DNA of 64,000 nt from positions 124,955-188,954 of the forward strand of contig NZ_ML675579.1 of NCBI RefSeq assembly GCF_007826885.1. Reading direction: 5' to 3'. Positions within the stretch are counted from its first letter, which is position 1. Each line of letters opens with the position of its first letter. Both the position numbers and the translations under genes were made by a program. This DNA comes from Candidatus Nitrosocosmicus arcticus. Its GTDB lineage: Archaea > Thermoproteota > Nitrososphaeria > Nitrososphaerales > Nitrososphaeraceae. The notes beneath the pieces are model-generated. The model was not told the origin of the DNA and did no database searches. It saw only the letters and a list, made by a program, of their open reading frames with translations. Positions 9,136-17,270 of this stretch are shown here, one piece after another.

Positions 9136-9214
9136 TATTAGCAACAAGCTATTGAACCAATAAATTTGATTCTAAATCACATTTTTATATTTGTTATAGG
9201 TACTAATCTGGTAT

Positions 9215-9445
9215 ATGCCAGAAGCTTTTGTGCTTATGAATGCAGAATTGGGTAGTGAGGAATCGATTGTTAATGAATTAAAAAAAATAGATTTAGTAAA
9301 ACACGTTTACCAGGTTTATGGTGTCTATGATATAGTAGCTCTAGTAGAAGGCGAAAGCATGGATAAAGTCAAAGAGACTATAACATGGAAGCTAAGAAAG
9401 CTCAATGGGGTAAAGTCTACATTGACTATGATAGTAATGGAGTAA
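9215..9445 (+). CDS. Lrp/AsnC ligand-binding (RAM) domain protein
   Basis: 76 aa consisting of only the RAM domain: FVLMNAELGSEESIVNELKKIDLVKHVYQVYGVYDIVALVEGESMDKVKETI...GVKSTLTMIV. The fold is the beta-alpha-beta-beta-alpha-beta amino-acid-binding module of Lrp regulators, here without a DNA-binding part. Such stand-alone RAM proteins are common in archaea and act through partner assembly. Confidence 0.85.
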   Translation: MPEAFVLMNAELGSEESIVNELKKIDLVKHVYQVYGVYDIVALVEGESMDKVKETITWKLRKLNGVKSTLTMIVME

Positions 9446-9539
9446 TCAAATTCCATCCAAGGGTTTCAGTCAAGTTTGGCAGATTTTTGGTAAGATGTTA
9501 ATAGCAACTTTAATTTATATCCTCATTTTGTAAATAGTT

Positions 9540-9725
9540 GTGAAATTGTTTTCTAAAAAAAATACGAAGGATAACAATAAAAAAAATGAGAAAGATGGTA
9601 ATAAGAAAAAATGCAAATATTGTGATATGATCTTCGAAGAAGATGATCGGCTAAGACGACATATTAGAAAAGCTCATAACGAAACGAATAGCGATATGCC
9701 TAATTTCAACCCTTTTGGCACATGA
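9540..9725 (+). CDS. Small C2H2 zinc-finger protein
   Basis: 61 aa, GTG start. Lys/Asn-rich N-terminal half, then one classical C2H2 finger: CKYCDMIFEEDDRLRRHIRKAH (Cys-x2-Cys, His-x4-His; positions ~26-47). Single-finger C2H2 proteins are a feature of thaumarchaeal genomes. The positive N-terminus suggests nucleic-acid binding; targets unknown. Confidence 0.75.
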   Translation: MKLFSKKNTKDNNKKNEKDGNKKKCKYCDMIFEEDDRLRRHIRKAHNETNSDMPNFNPFGT

Positions 9726-9771
9726 AAAACACAAATATTTTTCTGTTTTATAATTAACAATACGATTTATT

Positions 9772-10809
9772 ATGTTCCCAATCCATGATGATACTCCTCG
9801 ATTAAATGGACGGCCGTATGTTAACTATGGTCTAATTGGAATTAATATTGTCATTTTCATTTATGAAGTCATTATTACTGCTAACTTTTCAAACAGGGTA
9901 GCAGTAATTACATTATATTCCAATTATGGTTCCATTCCTGATATGCTCCTTTCGGGTCAAAACCTGGGATCACTTTTCAGTTCAATGTTCATGCATGGAA
10001 GCATAGCTCACCTTTTAGGTAACATGTTCTTTCTCTATGTTTTTGGTGATAATTTAGAAGATCGTTTTGGTCACTTCAAGTATTTGATGCTGTATCTTTT
10101 TTGGGGGGTCATGGCTGCTTTTGCACACAGTATTTACGCCGTAACTACAGGCGAAGGCAGTATACCCGCAATAGGTGCATCCGGAGCAATATCGGGTGTT
10201 TTAGGCGCCTATCTAATTTTCTTTCCTCGCGCCAAGATTCATACTATCATATTTGCATTTTTTATCACCACTGTCCGAATTCCTGCATTAGCGTACATCC
10301 CATTTTGGTTCATAATGCAACTAGCATTTGCATTAATCGGTCAATCAGGCGGAGTTGCATATCTAGCTCATATAGGCGGATTCATTATCGGGTTGGGAAC
10401 AGCTTTAGGATGGAAGTTCTTTTCTAATATGTTTTTTGAACAAAAGCAATACCCTTCACAAAACTATAGACGAAGGTCTTCTATATCTTCACCCTCTTTT
10501 TCAAACAACTCGTTAAATAAAAATGACCATTCAGAATCTACAAATACAGATAATTTGGAAAAATCCATTATCCCAGAAATCATAATCGGAGAAAAATTCA
10601 TTGACGTAATAATAGAAGATCGGAATACTTTGAGTGACTCTCAAATTCAAGCAAATTTTGATGGATCCACAAACATCTTATATGTACATATTATTGATAC
10701 TAACAAGAATTATGATATATCTGTTCCACATCCAGCGAATACCAATCTCCGTGTCTCAGATATTTCTGTTAGAAATGGAATTATTAGAATAAGACTCGAT
10801 GTGACTTGA
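9772..10809 (+). CDS. Rhomboid-family intramembrane serine protease with C-terminal soluble domain
   Basis: 345 aa. Six or more membrane helices in residues ~15-220. Catalytic dyad Ser137 (GASGAISGVLG) and His200 (YLAHIGGFIIG); the HGSIAHLLGNMFFLYVFGDNLED motif is also present. After a Ser/Asn-rich linker (~225-260) comes a ~75-residue beta-rich region (EIIIGEKFIDVIIE...LYVHIIDTNKNYDISVPHPANTNLRVSDISVRNGIIRIRLDV) that resembles an Hsp20/CS-type sandwich (inference). Cleaves membrane-spanning substrates within the bilayer. Confidence 0.88.
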   Translation: MFPIHDDTPRLNGRPYVNYGLIGINIVIFIYEVIITANFSNRVAVITLYSNYGSIPDMLLSGQNLGSLFSSMFMHGSIAHLLGNMFFLYVFGDNLEDRFGHFKYLMLYLFWGVMAAFAHSIYAVTTGEGSIPAIGASGAISGVLGAYLIFFPRAKIHTIIFAFFITTVRIPALAYIPFWFIMQLAFALIGQSGGVAYLAHIGGFIIGLGTALGWKFFSNMFFEQKQYPSQNYRRRSSISSPSFSNNSLNKNDHSESTNTDNLEKSIIPEIIIGEKFIDVIIEDRNTLSDSQIQANFDGSTNILYVHIIDTNKNYDISVPHPANTNLRVSDISVRNGIIRIRLDVT

Positions 10810-10997
10810 AATGTATGAAACTTGTAATTGAGAAATGTCCACAAACATTTTTCCTTTTTGTACAATTGCTTTGATTTAACAATTTAAAACTTGTTATTAT
10901 AAAGCATTAGATTTCTTTTTGGAAAAAATTAAACTCATTAAAAAAGTTATTTATGAATCAAGATCATGATGTTGGATATAAAAAATTTAAATAAAGA

Positions 10998-11006
10998 TTT
11001 ATAAGA
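10998..11006 (+). promoter_or_regulatory. TATA box of the Rieske-cytochrome b operon
   Basis: tttataaga lies ~28 bp before ATG 11031, indicating a leaderless message starting at that ATG. Confidence 0.55.
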
Positions 11007-11030
11007 TATCTTTTCACATTTTTGAATATA

Positions 11031-11645
11031 ATGTCTCAACGACAACCTCCAAAAGTTGACGGAGGAAAGATTTCACGTAGAGATTTTTTAAAATTGCTTG
11101 CAGCCGCAGGTACAGTTATGACTTTTACTCCTTTCGTAGATTGGGGAAAATTTTTGCCTAATCCAAAAGAAACCTCGGAAGAGCGATCAAAGGTGGTTCT
11201 GCCTGACGGAAGTCAAGCAAATGTCAATACATTCAAAATAAATCATGCTGAAGCTATTGTTTATCCGCTATCAGAAGATCCTGTATTAAATGAAGAAGCA
11301 TTCAGAACCTGGCAATTTATAAGACTACCACCAGAACTTGGAGGAGAAAAAAATGATGCTTCTGCCTTCAGAATGTATAGTATGGTTTGCTTGCATTTAT
11401 GGTGCTTATGGAAATATTGGCCTGAAGACGGCCGGAAACGTGGAGAATGTCCATGCCACGGGTCAATGTACGATCCTTTGACCGGAGTTGCTTTTGCAGG
11501 TCCTGCCGCACTTCAAGCCCCACCTTCTAATGTCTTACCAAGTTTAGATTTAGAGGTTGATGATGAAGGCAATGTTTGGATCAAACCTCCTAATTGGACT
11601 CCATCCGGAAATGGGGTAGTTGGATATGGGCGTTTCCTTACATAA
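11031..11645 (+). CDS. Rieske iron-sulfur protein of the cytochrome bc-type complex
   Basis: 204 aa. Twin-arginine signal-anchor SRRDFLKLLAAAG (residues 15-27). The 2Fe-2S site is CLHLWC (Cys120, His122, Cys125) and CPCHGS (Cys140, Cys142, His143); the family uses the first Cys and the His of each box as ligands and the other two Cys as a disulfide. Transfers electrons from quinol oxidation to the blue-copper carrier outside the membrane. Overlaps the cytochrome b gene by ~20-26 bp. ATG 11031 is preferred over 11022 because of the TATA spacing. Confidence 0.93.
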   Translation: MSQRQPPKVDGGKISRRDFLKLLAAAGTVMTFTPFVDWGKFLPNPKETSEERSKVVLPDGSQANVNTFKINHAEAIVYPLSEDPVLNEEAFRTWQFIRLPPELGGEKNDASAFRMYSMVCLHLWCLWKYWPEDGRKRGECPCHGSMYDPLTGVAFAGPAALQAPPSNVLPSLDLEVDDEGNVWIKPPNWTPSGNGVVGYGRFLT

Positions 11646-13422
11646 CCCAGATAACAGCCTGGTAAGGCTATTCAAGTGGATTTACACCGGTTTCGATAGA
11701 ACTATTTTCATGGGGCTAAAATTTACATTACCCGCCAAGTTTGTTAGCCCCCTTGGATTCCTTGGTATGTTGACTTTTGTTGTCTTTATCATACTGGGTA
11801 TCACAGGAGCTTTCTTAATGTTATGGTATGAACCTATACTCGATAGAGCGTGGGATAGTGTAAGTAAGATTAACGATACGATACCATACGGATTCCACAT
11901 GCGAAATATACATTATCATGCCTCTAATGCGATGGTTATGCTTGCAATACTCCATATGTATTACCAGTTTTTCAGTGGTAGATATAAAATTAGAAATGAA
12001 ATGCTGTGGGTAACAGGAATCTTATTAGGTGTACTAACTATTCTTGAGGCTTTTACCGGCTATGATATTATTTTTAGCGAAAGAGCTGAATTAGCTATTT
12101 CTATAGCGGCGTCACTGACTAATTCGATCCCTATTCTGGGGCCTGACATAATGAACGCATTTTTCGGATCTGGGTTTCATGACTTTGTACTCAGATTCTA
12201 CGCTTTCCATGTTTTCTTCTTGCCCATTGTACTGCTGGGATTAATGGTAGTACATTTTCCTCGATTTTTGGTATTTGATGTTCCTATGGTGATGGCTGTT
12301 ACGGGAGCGATAATGTTGACCGGAGGTGTATTTCCAATTGATATGGGGCTTAAATTTGATCCAAATGTACCACCGGGAATCACCGTTCCAGAATGGTATC
12401 TTACGGGGCTGTATTCTTTCTTAAGAAGTCAATTCGATAAGTTTACTACGGGTGTCGCTTGGCCTGGACTATTTATATTCACCTTGTTAATAATTCCATT
12501 CATAGATAGATACAAAAAATTCTCCTGGAAGGATAGGCCGATTATAACCGCGTTGGGCATAACTAGTATAGCGCAGATTATAATTACTACCTATTGGGGA
12601 TTTTATATCGATCCAGATAGAACCAAGTCTCTGCTGGAACGATTGGTAATTGATCCGATTTTCCTATATACAGTAATGGCCTTGTTAGTCCCGTTGTCCT
12701 TTGGCTTTACGTACTTGATGATCAAGCTGGCGAAAAATGCAGAGGCTAATGCAAAGAAACAAAAACCCGCCGAGAAGAATCCAATACAACTCCCCGCTAA
12801 ATGGTTGTATATTCTCTTTATAGTGTTAATAGGGTTCCAAGTTTATTTGAACATAGCTGCATATTACGCTGTATTGAATGGTATGAAGAACTACTCGCTC
12901 TTCTTGATTGGAATATTAATGCTCGTATTTTCGGGAATGTTCCATCTTTATAGATATGGACGGGGACTTTCCAAGTCTAATGTGGAAGTTGTAACTACCA
13001 ATAAGCGCAAATTCGTTTTTCCATCTTTTAGTACAGGTTCCACAAAGTCATTGCCCTCTAAAACTGCCAAGGTTGGTGAACTATCTGTTTCATCGGATCG
13101 TATCTTTAATGCCCCGCCGGGTAAATCATTAGACGACAAAAAACCTGTCCCGGTTCCTGAAATACCCACTTCGAAAGGAAGATCCTTATCGTCATCCTCA
13201 AACAATTCCGCGACAGGTGTTGATGCCAGTACTGGGTCTGCCTCGTCTAATGACCCTAATCCAAATTTACGAACCAATGCTGCTTCGCTGCGCTCCATCA
13301 AGAATGATCAAAATGAGAGGAAATTACGCCAGAAGCTTACCTCACCGGAATCATCCAGTGCTACTTCAGTTTCAGACATGGAGGGATCAACTACTACTAA
13401 TCCTGGCAAGAATCGTACTTAA
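11626..13422 (+). CDS. Cytochrome b subunit of complex III
   Basis: 598 aa from ATG 11626 (TTG 11620 also possible). Multi-span protein with paired heme-binding helices: HMRNIHYHASNAMVMLAILHMYYQF and FYAFHVFFLPIVLLGLMVVHFPRF; Q-site motif appears as VPEWYL. Further helices resemble subunit IV of b6f-type enzymes. After ~residue 445 a ~150-residue Ser/Asn/Lys-rich, low-complexity tail follows, unusual for the family. Translationally coupled to the Rieske gene by overlap; works with it and with the cupredoxin that follows. Confidence 0.92.
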   Translation: MGVSLHNPDNSLVRLFKWIYTGFDRTIFMGLKFTLPAKFVSPLGFLGMLTFVVFIILGITGAFLMLWYEPILDRAWDSVSKINDTIPYGFHMRNIHYHASNAMVMLAILHMYYQFFSGRYKIRNEMLWVTGILLGVLTILEAFTGYDIIFSERAELAISIAASLTNSIPILGPDIMNAFFGSGFHDFVLRFYAFHVFFLPIVLLGLMVVHFPRFLVFDVPMVMAVTGAIMLTGGVFPIDMGLKFDPNVPPGITVPEWYLTGLYSFLRSQFDKFTTGVAWPGLFIFTLLIIPFIDRYKKFSWKDRPIITALGITSIAQIIITTYWGFYIDPDRTKSLLERLVIDPIFLYTVMALLVPLSFGFTYLMIKLAKNAEANAKKQKPAEKNPIQLPAKWLYILFIVLIGFQVYLNIAAYYAVLNGMKNYSLFLIGILMLVFSGMFHLYRYGRGLSKSNVEVVTTNKRKFVFPSFSTGSTKSLPSKTAKVGELSVSSDRIFNAPPGKSLDDKKPVPVPEIPTSKGRSLSSSSNNSATGVDASTGSASSNDPNPNLRTNAASLRSIKNDQNERKLRQKLTSPESSSATSVSDMEGSTTTNPGKNRT

Positions 13423-13531
13423 TTTTTATAACCATCGTATCTCTTGATTTCTTTTTATTTATCAAGTACTTTTCTATTTTGTAATTTCATAAAAAAAAAT
13501 ATTTATTAACGTATTTAGGAATAAAAACTAA

Positions 13532-14008
13532 TTGGAAAAAGTAAAAAAACAGTCCCAAATTGGCGGGATTAGTATTATTTCTTTTGTAGTAATAGTCACC
13601 ATTAGCTTAGCATACTATCAATTCGTTTATACTCCAGCAATAAATGCAAAACCTGAAGTATCCGAGGAAATCTTGAATCCATCTGGAATTACTGAAATTT
13701 CAATAGTTGAAGGTTCTTCGCTACCTGCAAATCCAAATTTCTTTGTTCCCAAAGAAATAAGGACATCATTAGGGGTCTCTAATAAGGTGGTTTGGACAAA
13801 TGATGATGTTACTGCACATACCGTAACGACTGATAATGACTATGAAGACCCTATCAATGGGCGATTTGATTCTCTGGCTTCTATAGGCCTGATCCCTCCT
13901 AAAGGTACATTTGAATTTACTTTTACCCAACGGGGTGAATACCTATACCACTGTGAACCTCATCCTTGGATGACTGGGCAGGTATCAGTTGAACCTAGCT
14001 TTGGATAA
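13532..14008 (+). CDS. Plastocyanin-like blue copper protein (membrane-anchored)
   Basis: 158 aa, TTG start. One N-terminal membrane anchor (ISIISFVVIVTISLAYYQF) and an extracytoplasmic cupredoxin domain with type 1 copper ligands His96 (TAHTV), Cys141, His144 and Met147 (HCEPHPWM). Thaumarchaea use such proteins as electron carriers in place of cytochrome c. It lies 109 bp after cytochrome b with its own A/T box (atatttattaac, ~25 bp upstream), so it is the likely acceptor for the bc complex. Confidence 0.9.
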   Translation: MEKVKKQSQIGGISIISFVVIVTISLAYYQFVYTPAINAKPEVSEEILNPSGITEISIVEGSSLPANPNFFVPKEIRTSLGVSNKVVWTNDDVTAHTVTTDNDYEDPINGRFDSLASIGLIPPKGTFEFTFTQRGEYLYHCEPHPWMTGQVSVEPSFG

Positions 14009-14015
14009 ATTTATT

Positions 14016-14408
14016 TCATTTTTTTATTTTTATGAATTTAACATCAGATGCTATTTCTTTATGTTCTTGAATTAGTGTTGCTCTAAGCTTAACAACTGAT
14101 TCAGCACTTTTGGGAATATGTGTTGTAATAGCTTTCACTCTTATACTACTTGGGTTTTGAAGTTCCTTTTTCATTATAGAAAGCCTTGCATAGGGATGGT
14201 TGATTTTTTTACCATTAATCTCTGTGTATGTAAAAACATCCGACGAATCTTCGATCTGGGAATTAATGCTTATACTGTCGAATCTACCAGTATAATTGAT
14301 TGTTAATATACACTCTAACTCTTCTTCAGTATTGATCTCTTTGTTCTTGAAATCTAGAAAAATGTTCATATTCTTTTCGACACCCCTTGTGTCATCCTTT
14401 CTCCCCAT
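14016..14408 (-). CDS. Hypothetical protein, probably beta-sandwich
   Basis: 130 aa, ATG start. Alternating hydrophobic pattern (NIFLDFKNKEINTEEELECILTINYTGRFDSISINSQIED...) suggests a beta-sandwich of arrestin-like style; no catalytic motif, no signal. Convergent with the cupredoxin gene (7 bp gap). Not recognised. Confidence 0.6.
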   Translation of the reverse strand: MGRKDDTRGVEKNMNIFLDFKNKEINTEEELECILTINYTGRFDSISINSQIEDSSDVFTYTEINGKKINHPYARLSIMKKELQNPSSIRVKAITTHIPKSAESVVKLRATLIQEHKEIASDVKFIKIKK

Positions 14409-14446
14409 ACTTTATCTTCCTAAAGATGGTCTTTTTTAATTCTATG

Positions 14447-14466
14447 GGTTGAGCGATTGCTCAACC
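14447..14466. other. Perfect hairpin between two minus-strand genes
   Basis: GGTTGAGC-gatt-GCTCAACC: 8-bp perfect stem with a 4-nt loop, 30 bp after the stop of the upstream gene (14496). It may be a 3'-end or processing signal; it has no clear T-run on the minus strand. Confidence 0.4.
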
Positions 14467-14495
14467 AAGTTTTCTTGATTTATCTTAATACCGCT

Positions 14496-15155
14496 CTAAA
14501 GAACTTTCCAAACCCTCTTTTTATCATCGAATAAAAAAATCTGCATTTGGATCTCATTTTTTCTATTACTTATAGTCCCATGATAGTCATCATATAGACT
14601 ATGGTGAAACTTGGCTTTGTCGTATTCATATGTATCCTTTTTATATCGATCTTCTGAAACCGAGGATTGGGTTAATTTCTTAAATAATTCTGTAAAGTTT
14701 TCAATCGCTACCTCGATTCTTTCAAGCCCTTTAATAAATTCCGAGTCAATCTTATGTACAAGTAAAAAAATGGTTCTCTTAAAAAACAATAGCTCAATTT
14801 TCCCTTCATTATCTACATCATCACTATTTTTGATGTGCACGTTGATATCATTGGCTTCTCCAGATTCAAAATAATCTGTTATGATTATTTTTAATTTTAA
14901 CCCTTTTCTTCCCCTTCTTTTCTTTATATTTTTGATAACCTCTACCAGATCTGTCCATTTTTCGATTGGTATACAATCAAAGAAGTCCGTATCTTTGTTT
15001 TTTACAAATTCGATTTCTAAAGTGCTTGCGTAGCCTACATTTTGATTGATAGGGTTTTCTGAATTATCATAGTCTTTGAAAAGATTATTGATGGTCTCAA
15101 TTTCACCAAGCGATAAACCCCATTGGCTAACTATAATCTGATACAAGAGAAACAA
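14496..15155 (-). CDS. Hypothetical protein
   Basis: 219 aa from TTG 15155. Soluble, rich in Asp and Lys, with a central alternating strand region (TLEIEFVKN..., KLKIIITDYFESGEANDINVHI) and a helical middle (RIEVAIENFTELFKKLTQSS). No motif recognised. A strong A/T box (tttatataataaa, minus strand, ~15165-15180) precedes it. TTG 15146 is an alternative start. Confidence 0.6.
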   Translation of the reverse strand: MFLLYQIIVSQWGLSLGEIETINNLFKDYDNSENPINQNVGYASTLEIEFVKNKDTDFFDCIPIEKWTDLVEVIKNIKKRRGRKGLKLKIIITDYFESGEANDINVHIKNSDDVDNEGKIELLFFKRTIFLLVHKIDSEFIKGLERIEVAIENFTELFKKLTQSSVSEDRYKKDTYEYDKAKFHHSLYDDYHGTISNRKNEIQMQIFLFDDKKRVWKVL

Positions 15156-15208
15156 ACAATAATTAAAAATTTATTATATAAATAAAAAGGATTAATCCTT
15201 TTTATTTA

Positions 15209-15484
15209 TTACCAATGGTGTTTTTCGTCAGGCATTAATCCTATCTGTTCTTTTTGGAAGTATTTCTCTAATTCTTGTGTCCATTTCTCTTTAGCAGATT
15301 GACCACCAAGACCTTTCCTTCTCAACCAAAATGAAATTGCACCTAGTAAGAATACTCCAAATAACATGGTTCCAAATATGTATATCATTACATCGTAGAA
15401 CAATGGGTCATATTGAGGCCCGATTTGTAAGCCAAAGTTTTGGAACATACTACTTGTTTGAGACAGTACGTTTAACAAGCTCAT
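15209..15484 (-). CDS. Small single-span membrane protein near the respiratory genes
   Basis: 91 aa, ATG start. One hydrophobic helix (DVMIYIFGTMLFGVFLLGAISFWL, ~res 31-54) followed by RRKGLGGQ, so the charged C-terminal half (KEKWTQELEKYFQKEQIGLMPDEKHHW) is probably cytoplasmic and the N-terminus outside. The style is that of an accessory subunit of a membrane complex. Being within 2 kb of Rieske, cytochrome b and the cupredoxin, it may belong to a respiratory or ammonia-oxidation complex, but this is only positional. Confidence 0.65.
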   Translation of the reverse strand: MSLLNVLSQTSSMFQNFGLQIGPQYDPLFYDVMIYIFGTMLFGVFLLGAISFWLRRKGLGGQSAKEKWTQELEKYFQKEQIGLMPDEKHHW

Positions 15485-15658
15485 TATAATATGAGCCTGA
15501 CAACTAAGATATATACATTATGGTTGCGTTATTTCTCAAAACGATATATCATTAGCAATTGATATTTCTCCGTTAATATGAAATCTAAATTAATGTACAT
15601 TTAATAAAGTATATGCGTCTGAATTTTTATATAACCGGTCTGTGATATTTTTACGTTA

Positions 15659-16999
15659 TTAGCCTATTTCATCCATATCACCCATGTATTTTTTCAAAGC
15701 CTGCGGAACTATGATTGTCCCCTTGCTAGTCTGATAATTTTCTAGTATGGCGACCAGGGTTCTCTGAATTGCCACAAGGGTACTATTCAATGTATGAACC
15801 AAGGATGTTTCATCGTTAGGATTGTCTCTATACCTTATCCTTAAACTTCTTGCTTGATAATCAGTGCAATTTGAACATGAGCATATCTCTCTATAGGAAT
15901 TTTGAGCAGGAAACCAAGCTTCTATATCGTAAGTCTTTGCAGACACCTTTCCAAGATCTCCAGAGCACAAAATTATTGTCCTAAAAGGAATCTCTAGAAT
16001 TTCATAAAATTTTTCAGTAACTTGCAAAAGTCTTTCATGCTCCTTCCAAGAGTCCTCGGGTTTGCAAAAGACGAATTGTTCTACCTTATCAAATTGATGT
16101 ACCCTGAAAAGCCCTTTCATATCTTTACCGTGTGCACCTGCCTCCTTTCTAAAGCATGTACTACTCCCTCCATATCGGATGGGGAGATTTTTCCCATTCA
16201 GAATTTCATTCATGTGCATCGATGCTAAAGGATGTTCGGAGGTGCCTATCATATACAAGTCTTCATTTTCTATCTTGTAAATGGTTTCTTCAAAATCGCT
16301 CAATATGACTGCTCCTTCCATTGCTTCTCTTCTAATCATGAAAGGAGGTTGCACTACTGTATATCCTTCTTTAATCAAATAGTCTATTGCAAAATTAGAT
16401 AGTGCCATGCTTAGCTTGACCATTTCATTTTTTAAAATATAAAAGCGAGATCCTGAAATTTTTCCTGCTCGTTCTAAATCGATTAGACCTAGTCCATTCG
16501 CAAGGTCTATATGGTTTTTCATTTGAAAAATCCCTGGAGGTTCCTCATAGGCCTTAATTCCAATCCCTGATGTTTCAATTCCTTCTTCGGTAGGTTTTTT
16601 TAATAACTTTAGCCTACCCTGGTATTCTCTTGCTATTTTATTATCATTTTCATCTTTGCCTAACGGTACAGTATCATGAAAGAAATTGGGTAAGCTGCGG
16701 ATGTATTTCAAGAATAATTCTTCATTTCTTTTGCTTTCTTCTTCCAATCTTTCTATTTCCGTACCAATCTTACCCATTTCATCGATTTTTATGGAAGCAT
16801 CTTCATTTTTCTTCTTTCTTGTTGCTATATCCGTAGACAGTGTGTTTTTCTGATGCTTTACACGTTGTAATGCAACTATCAAATCCCGTCTTATTTTGTC
16901 TGCATTAAAAAGTATGTCCAGGGGAAAATCCATATTTCTGTTAGCTAGCATTTCTTTTACTAATCCTTGATTTTCTTTTATCATCTTTGGATCAATCAA
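15659..16999 (-). CDS. serS: Seryl-tRNA synthetase
   Basis: 446 aa, full length for the common class II type. N-terminal coiled-coil arm (~res 25-110; VALQRVKHQKNTLSTDIATRKK...EIERLEEES), then the catalytic domain: motif 2 with FRKEAGAHGKDMKGLFRVHQF, and a motif 3 region with CSNCTDYQARSLRIRYR followed by HTLNSTLVAIQRTLVAILEN. Charges tRNA-Ser with serine. Last gene of the rps15-recJ-like-pcc1-serS cluster; overlaps pcc1 by 8 bp. Confidence 0.96.
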   Translation of the reverse strand: MIDPKMIKENQGLVKEMLANRNMDFPLDILFNADKIRRDLIVALQRVKHQKNTLSTDIATRKKKNEDASIKIDEMGKIGTEIERLEEESKRNEELFLKYIRSLPNFFHDTVPLGKDENDNKIAREYQGRLKLLKKPTEEGIETSGIGIKAYEEPPGIFQMKNHIDLANGLGLIDLERAGKISGSRFYILKNEMVKLSMALSNFAIDYLIKEGYTVVQPPFMIRREAMEGAVILSDFEETIYKIENEDLYMIGTSEHPLASMHMNEILNGKNLPIRYGGSSTCFRKEAGAHGKDMKGLFRVHQFDKVEQFVFCKPEDSWKEHERLLQVTEKFYEILEIPFRTIILCSGDLGKVSAKTYDIEAWFPAQNSYREICSCSNCTDYQARSLRIRYRDNPNDETSLVHTLNSTLVAIQRTLVAILENYQTSKGTIIVPQALKKYMGDMDEIG

Positions 17000-17270
17000 T
17001 TTTAGTCACATCTCTGATAATTGCAACATGTTCCATAATCTCTTCAATTGTGTTTATAAGCGTGTTAATATTATTTTTCCTTCCCCTATTACCTCTGAAT
17101 CCAACTTTCAGCAAAAACTGTGTTCTGTTTGTTTGTACTTCCATTTTTAGTCCCTCGGGAAATTCTTTATTATCAGGATTTAGAGTTTTAAAAATGGTTT
17201 GTACCTCCTTTTCTTCTTTACATTCTATCACTATTTTTGTATCAATACAAATATCAGGATCTTTTTGCAT
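16992..17270 (-). CDS. pcc1: KEOPS complex subunit Pcc1
   Basis: 92 aa, the usual Pcc1 length. CKEEKEVQTIFKTLNPDNKEFPEGLKMEVQTNRTQFLLKV...INTLINTIEEIMEHVAIIRDV matches the KH-like fold of Pcc1/CTAG proteins. Pcc1 dimerises and bridges Kae1 in KEOPS, which makes t6A37 on ANN-decoding tRNAs. Overlaps serS (8 bp) and the recJ-like gene (17 bp), so translation is coupled. Confidence 0.85.
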   Translation of the reverse strand: MQKDPDICIDTKIVIECKEEKEVQTIFKTLNPDNKEFPEGLKMEVQTNRTQFLLKVGFRGNRGRKNNINTLINTIEEIMEHVAIIRDVTKID

